From assembly GCA_947561585.1 (NCBI GenBank), contig CANNZV010001626.1:1-64000 (forward strand): DNA of 64,000 nucleotides. Direction: 5' to 3'. The translations under genes and the position numbers were made by a program. Each line of letters opens with the position of its first letter. Position 1 is the first letter of the stretch. Origin of the DNA: Caprella mutica. Lineage: Eukaryota; Arthropoda; Malacostraca; Amphipoda; Caprellidae. The notes under the pieces are model-generated. The model made no database searches. It was given only the letters and a program-made list of their open reading frames with translations, and was not told the origin of the DNA. Of this stretch, positions 47,999-59,857 are shown one piece after another.

Positions 47999-49209
47999 AC
48001 GGGTGGCTCATAACTTACACCCGTTTTAGAAATGTCAATAATACTAAAAATAAATAAAAATTAGATAAATTAGAAATATGAAAATAAATGCAAACAATGA
48101 AAAAAACCTTAAAGTTTAATCAATAATTGATTATGGAATGAAACATCCTTCAAATGGCGTCCATGATTATTAAAACATTGACAACTCTTCTCATTGTTCT
48201 GGGACTCACATTAGCTGTTTTGGCTAACAATCGTATTGACCTTTTTGGGTTCCTCTTGATCTTCTCTCGGGCACATTTTATCAGTTGTTTGGTGCGTAGT
48301 GAGCGTGGTCTACCACTTCTTGGACAATCAGTCAAGTCTCCTCTCTCATTAAAACGCTTCACACACTTCCAAACAGTCGATCTCGCTATTGAGAGAGTCT
48401 TTGAAATGACGGAATCTGACTTCCCGGCACGGTGTAGAGCAATAATGGTATTGGGAGTATTGGGTTCGTCACTGCAACTTTTTCTTTAAATAACCCAAAG
48501 TAAAAAATCAAGTGCACTTTGATCTGGGGATCTGGAAGGCCACGGTACGTCACCAAACCGAGAAATGATCCGGTATGGAAAATGTTCTCTCAGAACATGC
48601 AATGTTTCCCTCGCAGTATACTGAGCTGTAGCAGTATCTTGTTGGAACCATACATTCTCTATGTTCAGGACTTCCAACTCGTTTACGAGATATGCTTGAA
48701 TCATACACCAGTATCTGTTTCCATCCACAGTCACTGTATTACCTTCACCATCCTTAAAAAAATAAGGTCCAATAACTCGCGATGACATGAAGCCACACCA
48801 AACTGTCAATTTATCTGAATATTGAGGTAGATCATGAATTTCTCTGGGATTCTTAGTTGCCAAGATTCTACACTTTTGCCAGATTCTACACAGTTAATTT
48901 CACCACTCAGGTGAAAAGGAGCTTCAGGCGTCATTAATAGGTTTGGTAAATAATCTTCATTTTCTGTCAGATGCTAGAAACTGCGATTAAAACTTACCCG
49001 CTTTTAGTAGTCTGTGGGTTACAGCATATGTGATAGTTGAATCTTATAGGTGTATTAATGCAAACCTTTCAGGATACGTTGCAATGATTTAACTTATATA
49101 AATTTTGAAGTTTTTTCCATTGTATGGAATTATTTTTATCTTTATAACTTTTGAAGTTTTTTTTTATTATTGATATTTCTAAAAGGGGTGTAACTTATGG
49201 GTCACCCAT
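47999..49209 (-). mobile_element. mariner-superfamily element, 1.2 kb, rearranged
   Basis: The inverted ends begin ACGGGTGGCTCATAACTTAC on the left and ATGGGTGACCCATAAGTTAC on the complement of the right. They match over ~44 bp with about six differences and are bordered by TA (47997-47998, 49210-49211). The interior holds two pieces of a mariner-type transposase on the minus strand in the wrong order. The element is too short for an intact transposase and is non-autonomous. Confidence 0.8.
48150..48970 (-). pseudogene. mariner-type transposase, catalytic part before DNA-binding part
   Basis: Read leftwards, the first piece (about 48970-48486) is the catalytic region: FHLSGEIN, TVWCGFMS, VIGPYFF, VWFQQDTATAQYTARE, RFGDVPWPSRSPDQSALDF. 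The second piece (about 48470-48150) is the N-terminal helix-turn-helix region: ARSTVWKCVKRFNERG and RPRS followed by a second helix pair (SIRLLAKTANVSPRT). In intact relatives the helix-turn-helix comes first. Here it follows the catalytic part after a stop, so the parts are permuted. The first catalytic aspartate region reads TPEAPF where DEAHF is usual, so that aspartate is lost. Confidence 0.82.
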
Positions 49210-49211
49210 TA

Positions 49212-51266
49212 TGTGTGTTGCCTTGTTGACGTAATGGTCACAAATCATTTGATTTGTGACAACAATTCACAAAAATTTTCTTTTTAATACCTATCCTAGA
49301 AAGAATACTAATATTGATATTAGTGAAAAATGAATGATTTGTAACGTGACGTGAGAAAAAGAACAAATTTATAGAGAAAATTTGGAGTTCAGCAGGTTTA
49401 AAAATATGTATCTATTTATTATTATACCAATTAATAAAGAGTTTTTTTTCACTAATTTACCTTCCCCAATTGTTTTAAATACGAATTAGGAGGGTTGCTA
49501 ATATGACGTCAAACACAACATACCTCGATTGTCCTTACTACATTTCAATTCTATTTCCCGTTTGAAAAAAGATCGTTTAATTTTTTTCTTTTTACAAAAA
49601 TTTGAGCATAAACTTCTTTTTACATGTGAACTAAATAATCATCATCAAGAAGTGACATCTTCACTAAATTCCACCCATCTTTTAAAAAATTCTTGAAATG
49701 TTGATCACAATCAAATCTAGTGAGCCTGAAGCTAGGCCATTTACATCTGAAGTCTTTGCAGCTTACGAAAAGAGTAGATAGAGGAGAAGATCAATTCTGG
49801 CATTAATGAAAACCATTCTACCTAAGAAATCTGCAAGGGCTGTAGAAGTGATTCAAGAAAAACAGAGTCGTAGAAAAAGAGAAGGATATGATAATATTAA
49901 ACAATCAGTGATTGCGTTGATAAGCATTGCAGATTAACAATATGATTATGTGCAGCGTATATAGCATTCGATAGACCACTAGCGTTTTATTTCGTTAGCA
50001 AAATGTTCGTTCGTGTAAATCTTTCTCAGAGTCTTATACAGTTCCTCTATTTACTCACAGAAGGTCTGTAGTTTGTACCAATAAACAATAGTCATAACTT
50101 CGGTGGCGAATAACAACAAACTCAATTACAAATTGAGAGATTTCCTGCGTCTTGGGAGAGAATCTAAGGGTTTGTGGGAACAATAACTGCAGAAAAATAC
50201 TCATTTGGACATTTGTAGAGAACCAACAGATTATTATGGGGACACATAATAACAAACACCAAGATATTTGCTACGTCTTGGGACGCAGCAAATTTTATAT
50301 TGGTAGAAAAACATATTAAAGGGAGAAAATTAAGAGGAATACTGTGCAAATATTATGATATCTTGTGGGCAGTAAAATAATAAGTAGAGAATTCTACCAT
50401 TTTATTCTACTGTAGATGTGAATATAATATTGTTTCTTAAAATAAATTTAAACTAGAAAATAAAATGATTATGGTTATTGAGGTTAGATAAGAAGTATAT
50501 ATCATCCATGCAATTGTCGAACAATTAAATTCAATGTCTAGTTCAGGTCCAATTCACTCCGATACACCACAATCTCCGCCACAAGACTCATGTCTCAGGT
50601 CAAATCCATGCCTCAATCTGAGCACTATTGACTAAGTCTTAAAGACACAGAAATACATTTGTTTCAGCCTCAAGGAGGACAGGAGATGGAGGGAATAGTA
50701 TGTTCTACAAACTCAACAAATCCGCTTGAATGTTCTCTGGATGTTTGCTTAGATAATACTGGAATACCTGGAGAAATGAACTAATTGGAGTTTTAACAGA
50801 GATGAGGAATAACTAGAACCTCAGTTAGAATTAGAATCATAGAAATAATGAAATATAAATGAAGGTGAATTATTTCACATTAATAAAATTCTGTTTATTA
50901 TTTAAAATGTATTTATATTACTTATTAGATTGTTTATTATTATGAATTATATTGAAATTTATTTAATTTGGATAAATATGAATAACATTTATCATTAAAT
51001 TAAAATAATTACCAACAATTTAATCTTCTGTGGAATTTTACTTTTTAAAAAGTCACTTTATCTTTGCATTACCGGTATAGGGTGTATGTACTGGTTGAAT
51101 TGAATCTCAAAATGCATGGCACAAAAAATTCAAGGATGTACATAGTGTAAGATGCCCACATTTGGAATATCTCATTTGTGTATTCTATTTATATCTTTTG
51201 TAGAATTCCCAAAATCCTTGTTGCTGTCATTCCGCCGTAATTAGAGTTCTTGTCCGGGTAATGCTA
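49212..51266. other. Gene-free stretch
   Basis: No supported gene. Near 50055-50300 two TGCGTCTTGGGA / TACGTCTTGGGA blocks hint at an old internal duplication, but I could not delimit it. Confidence 0.4.
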
Positions 51267-51590
51267 ATTGTAGTCGAAGACAGACAAGGACAAACAAGCC
51301 GTCGTTTAACGACGCCTTTGCAGTTCATTACTGATTTAACATAAAATATATGTATATCGGGGAGCGTGCCGCCAACCAGGTCATTAATTAAACAATCATG
51401 ATAACTACATTAAATTATGAAATCAACTGAGGGATTCAGTCATTTCAGTCAATTTTAACTCACTAACATGGTCCTTATCTGTCCTTGTCTGTACGCCCCT
51501 AACAAACATATTACCCATAATTCGTCATTTATCCACATTTAAGTCATTTCCACTAACATCGACCTTGTCTGTCCTTGACTACAACTAGTG
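51267..51590. repeat. Fold-back with GACAGACAAGGAC units
   Basis: ATTGTAGTCGAAGACAGACA and a following AGGAC (51267-51291) pair with ACCTTGTCTGTCCTTGACTA and CAAC (51562-51585). A third inverted unit, TCCTTGTCTGTACG, lies at about 51481. The centre includes a GC-richer patch (GGGGAGCGTGCCGCC). There is no gene. It resembles the other fold-backs on a small scale. Confidence 0.6.
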
Positions 51591-52224
51591 CAACCGTCTT
51601 GTCAAAACTCCTGAGTCTTATCACTACTGAAAGTAGAGTGTTTGAATTTATTATTGGTGCAAGTTCCTTGTGTATAAGCTTTGAATATCTTAAATCTGAG
51701 CCTACGCCATGCAATTAATTTGGAAACCTTTCCATTCTAAGTCTACTTGCAATGAAGAGCTGCTTCAATTCAATTATATTGCAATCTTCTACTTTCCTTA
51801 TTTGTAACTAAATTAGTTGTACCTTAATAAAGATCATCCAATTGTTGAAAAATATATTGTAAATTAGAACGTAAATAATTACAGTTAATATATATCCCCC
51901 AGCTGTTATACCTATTCATGGCAAGTGAAATAATAATATTCGCAAAAACTTGAAAATTGATTCTCCAGCATTCAACAATGGCAACACAGCATGAGAAATA
52001 TAGTTCTAAAATATATAAATATTACCGAAAAAATCTTCATTCTTCCCAAACATTTTGATTTATTTGACTGCACAAATTTAATTATTTGAACAGTCCAAGT
52101 CATTTATCATCATTAATTAGTTCGTATACTTAAATCTAGGTTTGCAACCTCAAATTTACAGCCTCAGCTATATCCCTATCCTTCCTAATGAATAGGTTAA
52201 TTTAATTATTTTTATTTGGTGCAG

Positions 52225-52286
52225 GTGAAGGAGTGAAAAAGGTGGTTGGGGACCTGCTGGAATTAGCTGAAACTTTACCTAATTAG
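52225..52286 (+). other. Possible terminal coding exon
   Basis: A polypyrimidine-like tract and GCAG end at 52224. The next 62 bases, in the frame needing one upstream base, read EGVKKVVGDLLELAETLPN before a TAG. The composition is protein-like and unlike its flanks, and AATAAA follows at about 52485. No upstream exon or family match was found, so it may be chance. Confidence 0.2.
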
Positions 52287-53062
52287 CAACAAAACTTTGA
52301 AGTCTTTCGAAACATTCTGCTTAATTTTGTGCCCAGTAGTTGAGTGGAGAAAAGGACAATGCATCTGTGAATGTCTGAGAGTAACAGTGTACGTAGACTA
52401 CATTCGGAAGCAATTGCTATTTTAGATTTTAGGCCACTGATGCAATAATAATTATACTCAACCTTTTTAGAAAAGATGTTTCAAAATGAAGAATAAAGTG
52501 ATTCCTAAATGATACAGAGCATAAACAAACTCATTCACTTAGTGCAACAATAAAACGAACTAATAAGTCTTATATTTTGATGATTATAATGAAGAATCTT
52601 TATTATAAAATGTTTGTCCGTGGACTCTGTAGTAGATCAAGATTCTATAGTTTAGACTCTAGATTGCTGAAATAAAATAAATAGTATCTGCTTTAATGGG
52701 ATTGGTTGGTTTATACTAGTTTCTTTATTTTATTACATCCTAAAAAGTTTTACTAAAATGTGGAGATTGAAAATATACAAAATCCTAAATTAAGATATGA
52801 TACAAAAATAATTAACTAAACAAATTATTAATAAGACGATTCAGTGGTTATTAGTAGTATGAGTAGTATATTCACTAATACAGTATTTTTTAAAATATTT
52901 TTGAATTTAAAATCATACATTGGGTTTTTAAAATTTCCAGGAATATTCATATAAAGATTGTTAAACATTTATATGTTGTTTAGCCCCATGCAAGTACATT
53001 GGCAGTTTTTGTTGGTAACTGCTTAGGATTACAACTGAATGTAAATGTCTAATTCCAATGTC

Positions 53063-54102
53063 GTGGCTGAAGCGGCTAGAGCCGCTAGGCTGTCCTTTTG
53101 GACTACTATCCGATATATCCTATGTACCCCTTTCCAATGGGACGTCATAATTACAGCTGAAGCGGCTCTACCCATAGGATCAAGCCGCTCTAGGAGCTGT
53201 AGTAATTTGTATAGCTCTCTTTAATATTTGGAGGGCAAGTAAGTGAAGCGTGATAGCAGACAAAGTTTGCTGCTCACTAAGGCATCTTTGGTACTGTTTC
53301 CATTAATACATTAAAATTAATAAATAAATTAGTAGAAAATATAGGAATCAATCCTAAATTAATTAATTAATACTGAAGCAAGTAAAGATAACGGACCAGA
53401 AATGAACATAGTAACGAACCAGAAATGAACCAAGTAAAGATAACGGATCAGAAACTAACCAATTAATGAAAAATAACTAAAAATGAACCGAGTAAAAAAA
53501 ACAGACCAGAAATTAACCAAAAGGACCAGAAATGAGCCGAGTAAAGATAAAGGACCAAAAAAGCAACATACACTTTCATTTATTTTTGATAAATGTTTCA
53601 TTTAACTTTTATAAATATGCAATCTTATAAATGATAATATTAATGATTATACATTATTTATGAATATATCGGCAGAAGGTTTTTTCAGTAATATGAACGA
53701 TGCAATTTAAGGTTATGAACAACAATTAATAAAGCAATGGAAAATATTCTGCTGAAATCCTTCAATATGGTAGCTATGATTCCAAAATATTATTCCAATT
53801 TTATTTATTGTTGAAATATTATTAATTTATGCAAGTATACACAGATAGCGGACCAGGAATAAAGCTAGCAAAGATAACGGACATAGTAACCATAAAGGAC
53901 CCTGGTCCGTTATCTTTACTTGCTCCTTAATTCTAAATAAATAAATTAATACTGATTAAATTACTTTATTCTAATGAAAAATTAACAATTTATCTAATTA
54001 AGGGAAAATGATGGTCGCATATAATGCGACCGTCATACGTATAAGTGGCTTGGGCCGCGCAGCTGTAACTATACGGCTCGAGCCGTTTCAGTTGCCGCGT
54101 TG
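53063..54102. mobile_element. Outer inverted repeat with AGCGGCT units
   Basis: The left block (53063-53195) contains GCTGAAGCGGCTAGAGCCGC and later ACAGCTGAAGCGGCTC. The complement of the right block (54040-54102) contains AACTGAAACGGCTCGAGCCG and GTTACAGCTGCGCGGC. Both blocks are GC-rich in AT-rich surroundings and inverted with respect to each other. They enclose a second inverted array at 53376-53925, so the locus is two fold-backs one inside the other or one complex element. Confidence 0.5.
53376..53925. mobile_element. Fold-back with AGATAACGGACCAGAAATGA units
   Basis: The left array (53376-53565) repeats AGTAAAGATAACGGACCAGA and an AATGAACC tail about six times. The right block carries direct copies (about 53850-53890), then the inverted form GGTCCGTTATCTTTACTTGC. 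The arms continue into AT-rich matches (AATTAATACTGAAGC against the complement of GCTCCTTAATTCT). No gene. Confidence 0.65.
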
Positions 54103-56775
54103 AAAGTGCACCTTGAGTTTGTCATCAAGAGCCGGACATTTTTATATCCAAACAAGAAGTTCCCTTTTTAAATGATATTTGTTATGAAACAAAAAGTGCA
54201 GAGGAATTTATAGAGAAGATAATGGAACTGTATATATAGTTTTAAAATATTTTCTTGGAGATAATCTCCCAACTTGTAATGATTCATACATACTTAGAAA
54301 ATATATATACAAGTAGAAATATTAATCGGTTTGTTTCAAAAGTTTCCACTCTAGATTATAATTCTCTTCAATATATTTATTAGTCACCCTCTTACATTCA
54401 AATTGAAGTGATAAAAGCATGTAAATATCAAAGAAGAGAACGTACATATATGATTTTTTTTAGCATATCGTCTAAATGCACATTACGGATCAAAGTAAGT
54501 TAATTACGGCACAAAAAGTTACAACTAACTCAAATAATTGAAATGAAGAGAAACTTTCAGCTCTGAAGATTCAATCAATCAGTAGTGAAACATGTCTCAA
54601 ACAGTTCATTGTTGTTTGCAACAATCACTTTGTGTCTCATTACAATGTGTTGTCAGAGCACTAACTATATGTGAAGATAGCAAGGAAACTTGAGAACATT
54701 GTCCTGGAAAAACAATTGTGAAATAGCTCAAATGAAACAATTAAACATATTGAAAGAGCAGAATTACAAGTCATGTTTCACTATTGATTCACAAAAACAT
54801 GACCTTTTCTTAATATGTTTTAAACGAGTATAGTAATTTTTATACATAAATAAAGATTTCGTGAACCATTATTGCAGTATTGGTTAATCCTGTATGAATA
54901 ATGAAAGGCACTGCACAGAAAAAATAAGTGAAGTACCTTGAACCACTTGGTGCGTCAATGTAAACATTATAATTTCATCCCATATTCAAGTCACTCAATT
55001 AACTCAGTGATGGGTTAAGATGATTCACAAGCGAATAGCTAATCAAAGCTGTGCACCTTCAAATTTTATTTTTCATTAAATAATTATTGATTTTATTAAT
55101 TGGCACAAACTAGAATTAGATTTTGAGTAACTCGTTTAACAATATACATTCTCCTCTTTAGTGTCGCTATTTTCAGGGTATCTTAATTTTCGAAAATTGA
55201 CGGACTGCTATTCTTATAAAAATGGTGTCATGTGTAATTTTCGAATACAAACATTTAATGTGAATATATTAATTTGACTTCGACTCAAAGTCACAAACAT
55301 CTACTTTATTGTATAGTAAAGAAAAATTTATGTATATTTGATGAAAACAAAAAAAAATGAGATAGTCACAAGAATTTATATTTATTTCTTAAATAACATA
55401 TAAAAGATACATTTTATAAATGATTATTTTGCTAAAAAGTTTAAGTAAATTGATATATCGCTATAATATATCATACACGCAGCATTTATATTCATACTAA
55501 CAAAAGCTTCTGAAATTTGTGTACAGAATGTTACCACAAATCTTATCATTTGATTTGTTTTATGTTATGTTGTTCGTATGTCGAGTCTCAGTCTTTTACT
55601 GCTGTGACTAAACTGAAAGAGATTCATCAGCAGGAGACTAATTACTGCTCTTGTTCCACTGATGGATATTAGCATTGCAAAAGAGACTTGGAAGCTTTTT
55701 AATTTGAAGATGCCTGATATGATTAATGATTAGAAACCTTACATGTGATTTATATACTAGGTAAATTTGGGAATCATTAAATTAATTTGTTTCTTTTGTT
55801 ATTTGCATCATGAAGCCGTGATTAAGGGTAATAAAGAATATTCTTTTTTTTTTCTAGTCAGAGATTAGTGTTGTTATAGGGAACAATTAGGTAAAACTTT
55901 AGGTCAGCTTTGTCAATGAAATAATTTATTTCAATTAAGTTACCAGATAAAGCACTTGATCGGGATATTCACGCGCTGTTCTTGTTCGATTTAAGGGTTG
56001 CCCACCCTATTTTTTTTCACCTTCAAGAATTTACTTAATTTTAGTAAACTTTTGTTTTTGTTTGGAGCAATAAGCTTTCATTTCATGTCAATAAATAATA
56101 TAATAGTAATATCATTGACGTTTCATATATATGTTTAGAGACATCTATTATCGTTATCCCAAAAAAATTACTTGATAAATTTGTATCTAAATATTTAAAT
56201 TCAACTCATACTCCACTCGAGCATATATATGCTTTGTTAATGTTTCTTCTCATAACTCTGTTGAAAGTTGGCTGGTTAGACTAAAAAGCTATTAAAATTG
56301 TGAAGATTTCGCGGTTATCTTTGTCATTTACCTTTTGTTTCGCTGAAAAATTGTAGATTGGCGTTCAGTATGGCCCCTAATTGCTGTTAACCCTAGTGAC
56401 TTTGGCTATCAGAATGTACGTGAAGGTGTGAGCATGTGTTTAAAAAACATATGTTTTCACAAGTTGATAATATATACTAAACTAAAGTTTACCAAATTTC
56501 AAGTAAAAATATTAAACAGATAAGGAGAAATAATTAATTACATAGGATATATAAGACATTGGTAACTGAGAGAACAGAGCTGTGATTGGGTGTGGAGTGA
56601 GGCCAATCACAACTCGCACATTATAGTTTTACTCTATTAAAAGAACCATAAACTCGATGTCCATGTTCGGATAATGGTGATCGGCTCTTTCCTTGAATGT
56701 CCTGATGAAGATATCCTGAGTTTTTCTGAAACATTTATACTCTATTTTTCGACGATATTTAGTAGTTTTAAAGTT
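54103..56775. other. Gene-free AT-rich stretch
   Basis: No coding region, RNA gene or repeat recognised. Confidence 0.4.
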
Positions 56776-57090
56776 AGGAATATATTCCGAAGAAGTTTGA
56801 CATATCCTGGATATTTCTATGTTATTTTAATTAGATAGTTTATTTTCCGAAGTAGTCGGACATATCCTGTATTTTTCAAAGAGAATTTAATTAGATAGTT
56901 TATTTTCCGAAGTAGTCGGACATATCCTGTATTTTTCAAAGATAATTTAATTAAGATAGTTTATTTTCCGAAGTAGTCGGACATATCCTGTATTTTTCAA
57001 AGAGAATTTATTTAGATAGTTTATTTTCCGAAGTAGTCGGACATATCCTGTATTTTTAAAAGAAAATTTAATTAGATAGTTTATTTTATT
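56776..57090 (+). repeat. 60-bp tandem repeat, ~5 copies
   Basis: The unit holds TTAGATAGTTTATTTTCCGA and AGTAGTCGGACATATCCTG. Four units are nearly identical (60-61 bp), a first one is diverged and a last one partial. On the minus strand it opens a frame with a 20-residue repeat (KNTGYVRLLRKINYLN), which is an artefact of the period. Confidence 0.93.
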
Positions 57091-57623
57091 ATAATTATTA
57101 AGGGTGAACACCCACCTACACGTTTGATAATTATTTGCTGCCATGGTAGAGTCTCTTGTAGTGTCACCAATGCAATACTGATTGCTATGACACACGAGGT
57201 TAGTTATGCTCATTGGCATTGCCATTTCCTATTATGACTCTGATATTAATGCTACTTATCAATTCAAAAATAAAGTATATATAACTATACCTTATTCATC
57301 TCAGTTACAAACTATCTATTTTCAAAAATGAATTAAAACCTAGAGTGTTCCAGGAAAATGAATTGTACCATGATTGACAAGTAGTGTTATTATTTATACT
57401 ATTATGTATCAAACTAATTATTTATAAATTAATTACGAATTGATACCAAGTGTAACTCTCTTCTTTGTCTCATAACTTTATCATGAGCATTATAGGATTC
57501 CCTTTCCAAATATGCACGAAAACCTGACACTATAGAGCACATGCATTCATGTACGGAATAAATAATTATTAAAGAAATTTGTACAGTTTGCCTATGAAAA
57601 TATTACATAATATGGTAGGATGA

Positions 57624-57843
57624 GTTATGAATTATCAGTCAGCTTCACATCTCCGTTCATTGAAAAATATACGTTTTAAAAATTTTAACTGTTAATTCTT
57701 ATTATAGTAACCATGATAGCTGCTGGTATCATGGTTACTACTGGAAATAACAAGTTTAACATTTAAAATTATAATTTATGTATGTAAATTATTATATATT
57801 TTTTTTATGAGCGGAGATGTAAAACTAACCGACAATTCATTAA
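57624..57843. repeat. ~220-bp hairpin MITE-like element
   Basis: The outer parts pair (GTTATGAATTATCAGTCAG against the complement of CTAACCGACAATTCATTA; TTCACATCTCCGTTCAT against ATGAGCGGAGATGTAAAA). The centre is a perfect TAGTAACCATGATA/TATCATGGTTACTA stem with an 8-base loop (about 57706-57741). No gene. Confidence 0.75.
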
Positions 57844-58161
57844 TTACCCTGATTAAACCTTTAAATGAAAATAACTTTTATTTTCATTGGCTATATCTTT
57901 ACTACTGCAACGAGAAACGGTTAATTAATTACTTAATTAAAGGTTAATTTTCTGTCTCTGCAGCAAGGTCCATATCGGTAATTATCTTAGAAAAGAATTT
58001 AAATACAAAGCATTTTAAAGAAACGGTCAGAACAAATTTCCTTATACCAGACACCAAGCAATTAACAAGATTGCGGATGTAAAATATATAAACTGAGTAT
58101 TGGTTTATTTTCAGTGTAATTTGTGCAATTTTGAAGTATAACAAGTCACACATTCGCAGTT

Positions 58162-58560
58162 TTAAGTGACTAAAATTAATTGATTTTGAATTAACAAATT
58201 TCCAAACTTATGATATTCTTTATATGAAAACACTTGTAATCCAATATTACCAATACATATGTAGATACAATTATTTATGTACTTAAAACTATTTTCAATG
58301 AGTGTATTATTATATGTACAAAATTTAAATGTGCGGCGATTGAATATTACAATACCATTTAAAAATCTATCTAGTCCTATCACCGTATTGCTGTGTTTAA
58401 ACGCGAAGCTGAGAATAAAGAATAGCTCTAAAATACCCATGTCCGTGATCTGTGCTGTGCTACGGGGTGGTAATATTAGGCACACAAATTTTTTTTTATC
58501 AAATAAAATCAATTTATTCTGAATTTGAGGAGATTTCTTTACAATGAGTAAGCACACTTA
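58162..58560 (-). pseudogene. Probable pogo/Tigger transposase C-terminal remnant
   Basis: A 131-codon minus-strand frame contains VCLILPPRSTAQITDMGIL, which resembles the LPPNTT..QPMD.GI block holding the last catalytic aspartate of pogo/Tigger (DDE_1, CENP-B-like) transposases. Further on, NTLIENSFKYI resembles the T-I-NCF helix that follows in that family. Sequence between these blocks is worn and the N-terminal two thirds are absent. The match is by eye, so other origins are possible. Confidence 0.45.
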
Positions 58561-58569
58561 CTCATTGTA
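58540..58569. repeat. 30-bp palindrome TACAATGAGTAAG..
   Basis: TACAATGAGTAAG and CTTACTCATTGTA pair around a four-base loop. It lies at the edge of the pogo-like remnant and upstream of the recombinase gene. Confidence 0.7.
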
Positions 58570-58689
58570 TCCGCACATGTCACATAGTGAAGTCAGGAGG
58601 TGTCTGATAATCCTATAGTATATGTTTATCAGTGTACTTGTGATAAATAGACTAGAGTAATATAAAGTGAACCATTAAATAACCTCAAG

Positions 58690-59817
58690 GTAAGTACAGT
58701 CTAGATAAATTTATCCGTAGTGATGTAATTTTTAACAATTCACATTTCTAAAAATAAAAATTTGTATTTATTCTGCTGGTTTATAGGGTCGCACAGGTAA
58801 ATTGCGGTCTTTAATATTTGATTGAAAGTTTGTTAAACAATGACATTTACATTAAAATGTTTCATAGTGAAAGAAGTGAAACGCATGCTATAATTTATTA
58901 CTTTAAGTGTTTTAAAACTGCTGTTTAGTAGAGACCTATTGTTTCTGTTGTAAGAGGTCGAGGTTAGTTAGTGTTCTGCATTTTACCTGTTTCACCCTAT
59001 TCCTAATTTGGTCTGGTTACCTTGACATTTCTAATATGGGAAAATAATTTTAAACTGCGATTTGTGAAATTATTACGCTGTTACTCTTTTCGTAAGTTTT
59101 TCTGATTTTTAAATCGTGGTTTTGCTGAACCTTTAGGGTGAAGGAGTATATTGTGGCAAATAGAAATGTGGCATTCACTTACTATAGTACATTAAAGTTG
59201 GTTGATCTATCTGTACATGGTTTATTCAAATTCTTTCTCTGATTAAATTAAGATAATTTTATCCTTTTCATAATGGTTTCAATTTTTTTATTCATTCATT
59301 TTATTAATCTCTTATTACAATATTACTAAGTCTATAGACTAGAAAGGTACCTACTGATAACTTAAACGGTTTAATCATTAAACAGTTCTCTGCTATATAA
59401 CTTAAAATTGTTACGATTTATACCAAAGTATCACTCTTGCTATGTCTGCTAGCTTTGCATTTCTTTTAATTTATTAGTGCTATTAATCTATTTATTTTGG
59501 TGGAATTAAAGGCCACATTTTTCTACTACGCCGCAATTTACCTTCATTACCCTATATAATACTTCCATTATTTTCGATATGTTCTGAGTTATATTTGGAA
59601 AGGGAGTATTAACATAAATAACGATACTTAGATTATTAAAAAAAAGAATTTTCCTAACGGTCAGAATTGTTAAACTCTTATATTTACTTGCACTTTTTGA
59701 ATACGGGGAGTGTCTTGAACGGCGGTGCTTCCTTGACGAGTGAATAATTAATATTTGCCTTAGTTTTCCTACCCTCTGTACTTAACATTTGTCTATTGAA
59801 ATAATAATTTTTTTCAG
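58690..59817 (+). other. Putative 5'-UTR intron of the recombinase gene
   Basis: A strong donor (CCTCAAG before GTAAGT, 58690) and an acceptor (TTTTTTTCAG ending at 59817) lie upstream of the ATG at 59858. Splicing would join an untranslated exon ending at 58689 to 59818. A GGTAAATTGCGG / CCGCAATTTACC inverted pair sits inside (about 58795 and 59531). No transcript evidence is available. Confidence 0.4.
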
Positions 59818-59857
59818 TATCTGAAGTACCCTATTGACGTTTTTACTTTTGATAAAA

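Noticed and set aside
56947..57225. Minus-strand frame with a 20-residue repeat
   Set aside because: Direct translation of the 60-bp tandem repeat; one 61-bp unit breaks the pattern.
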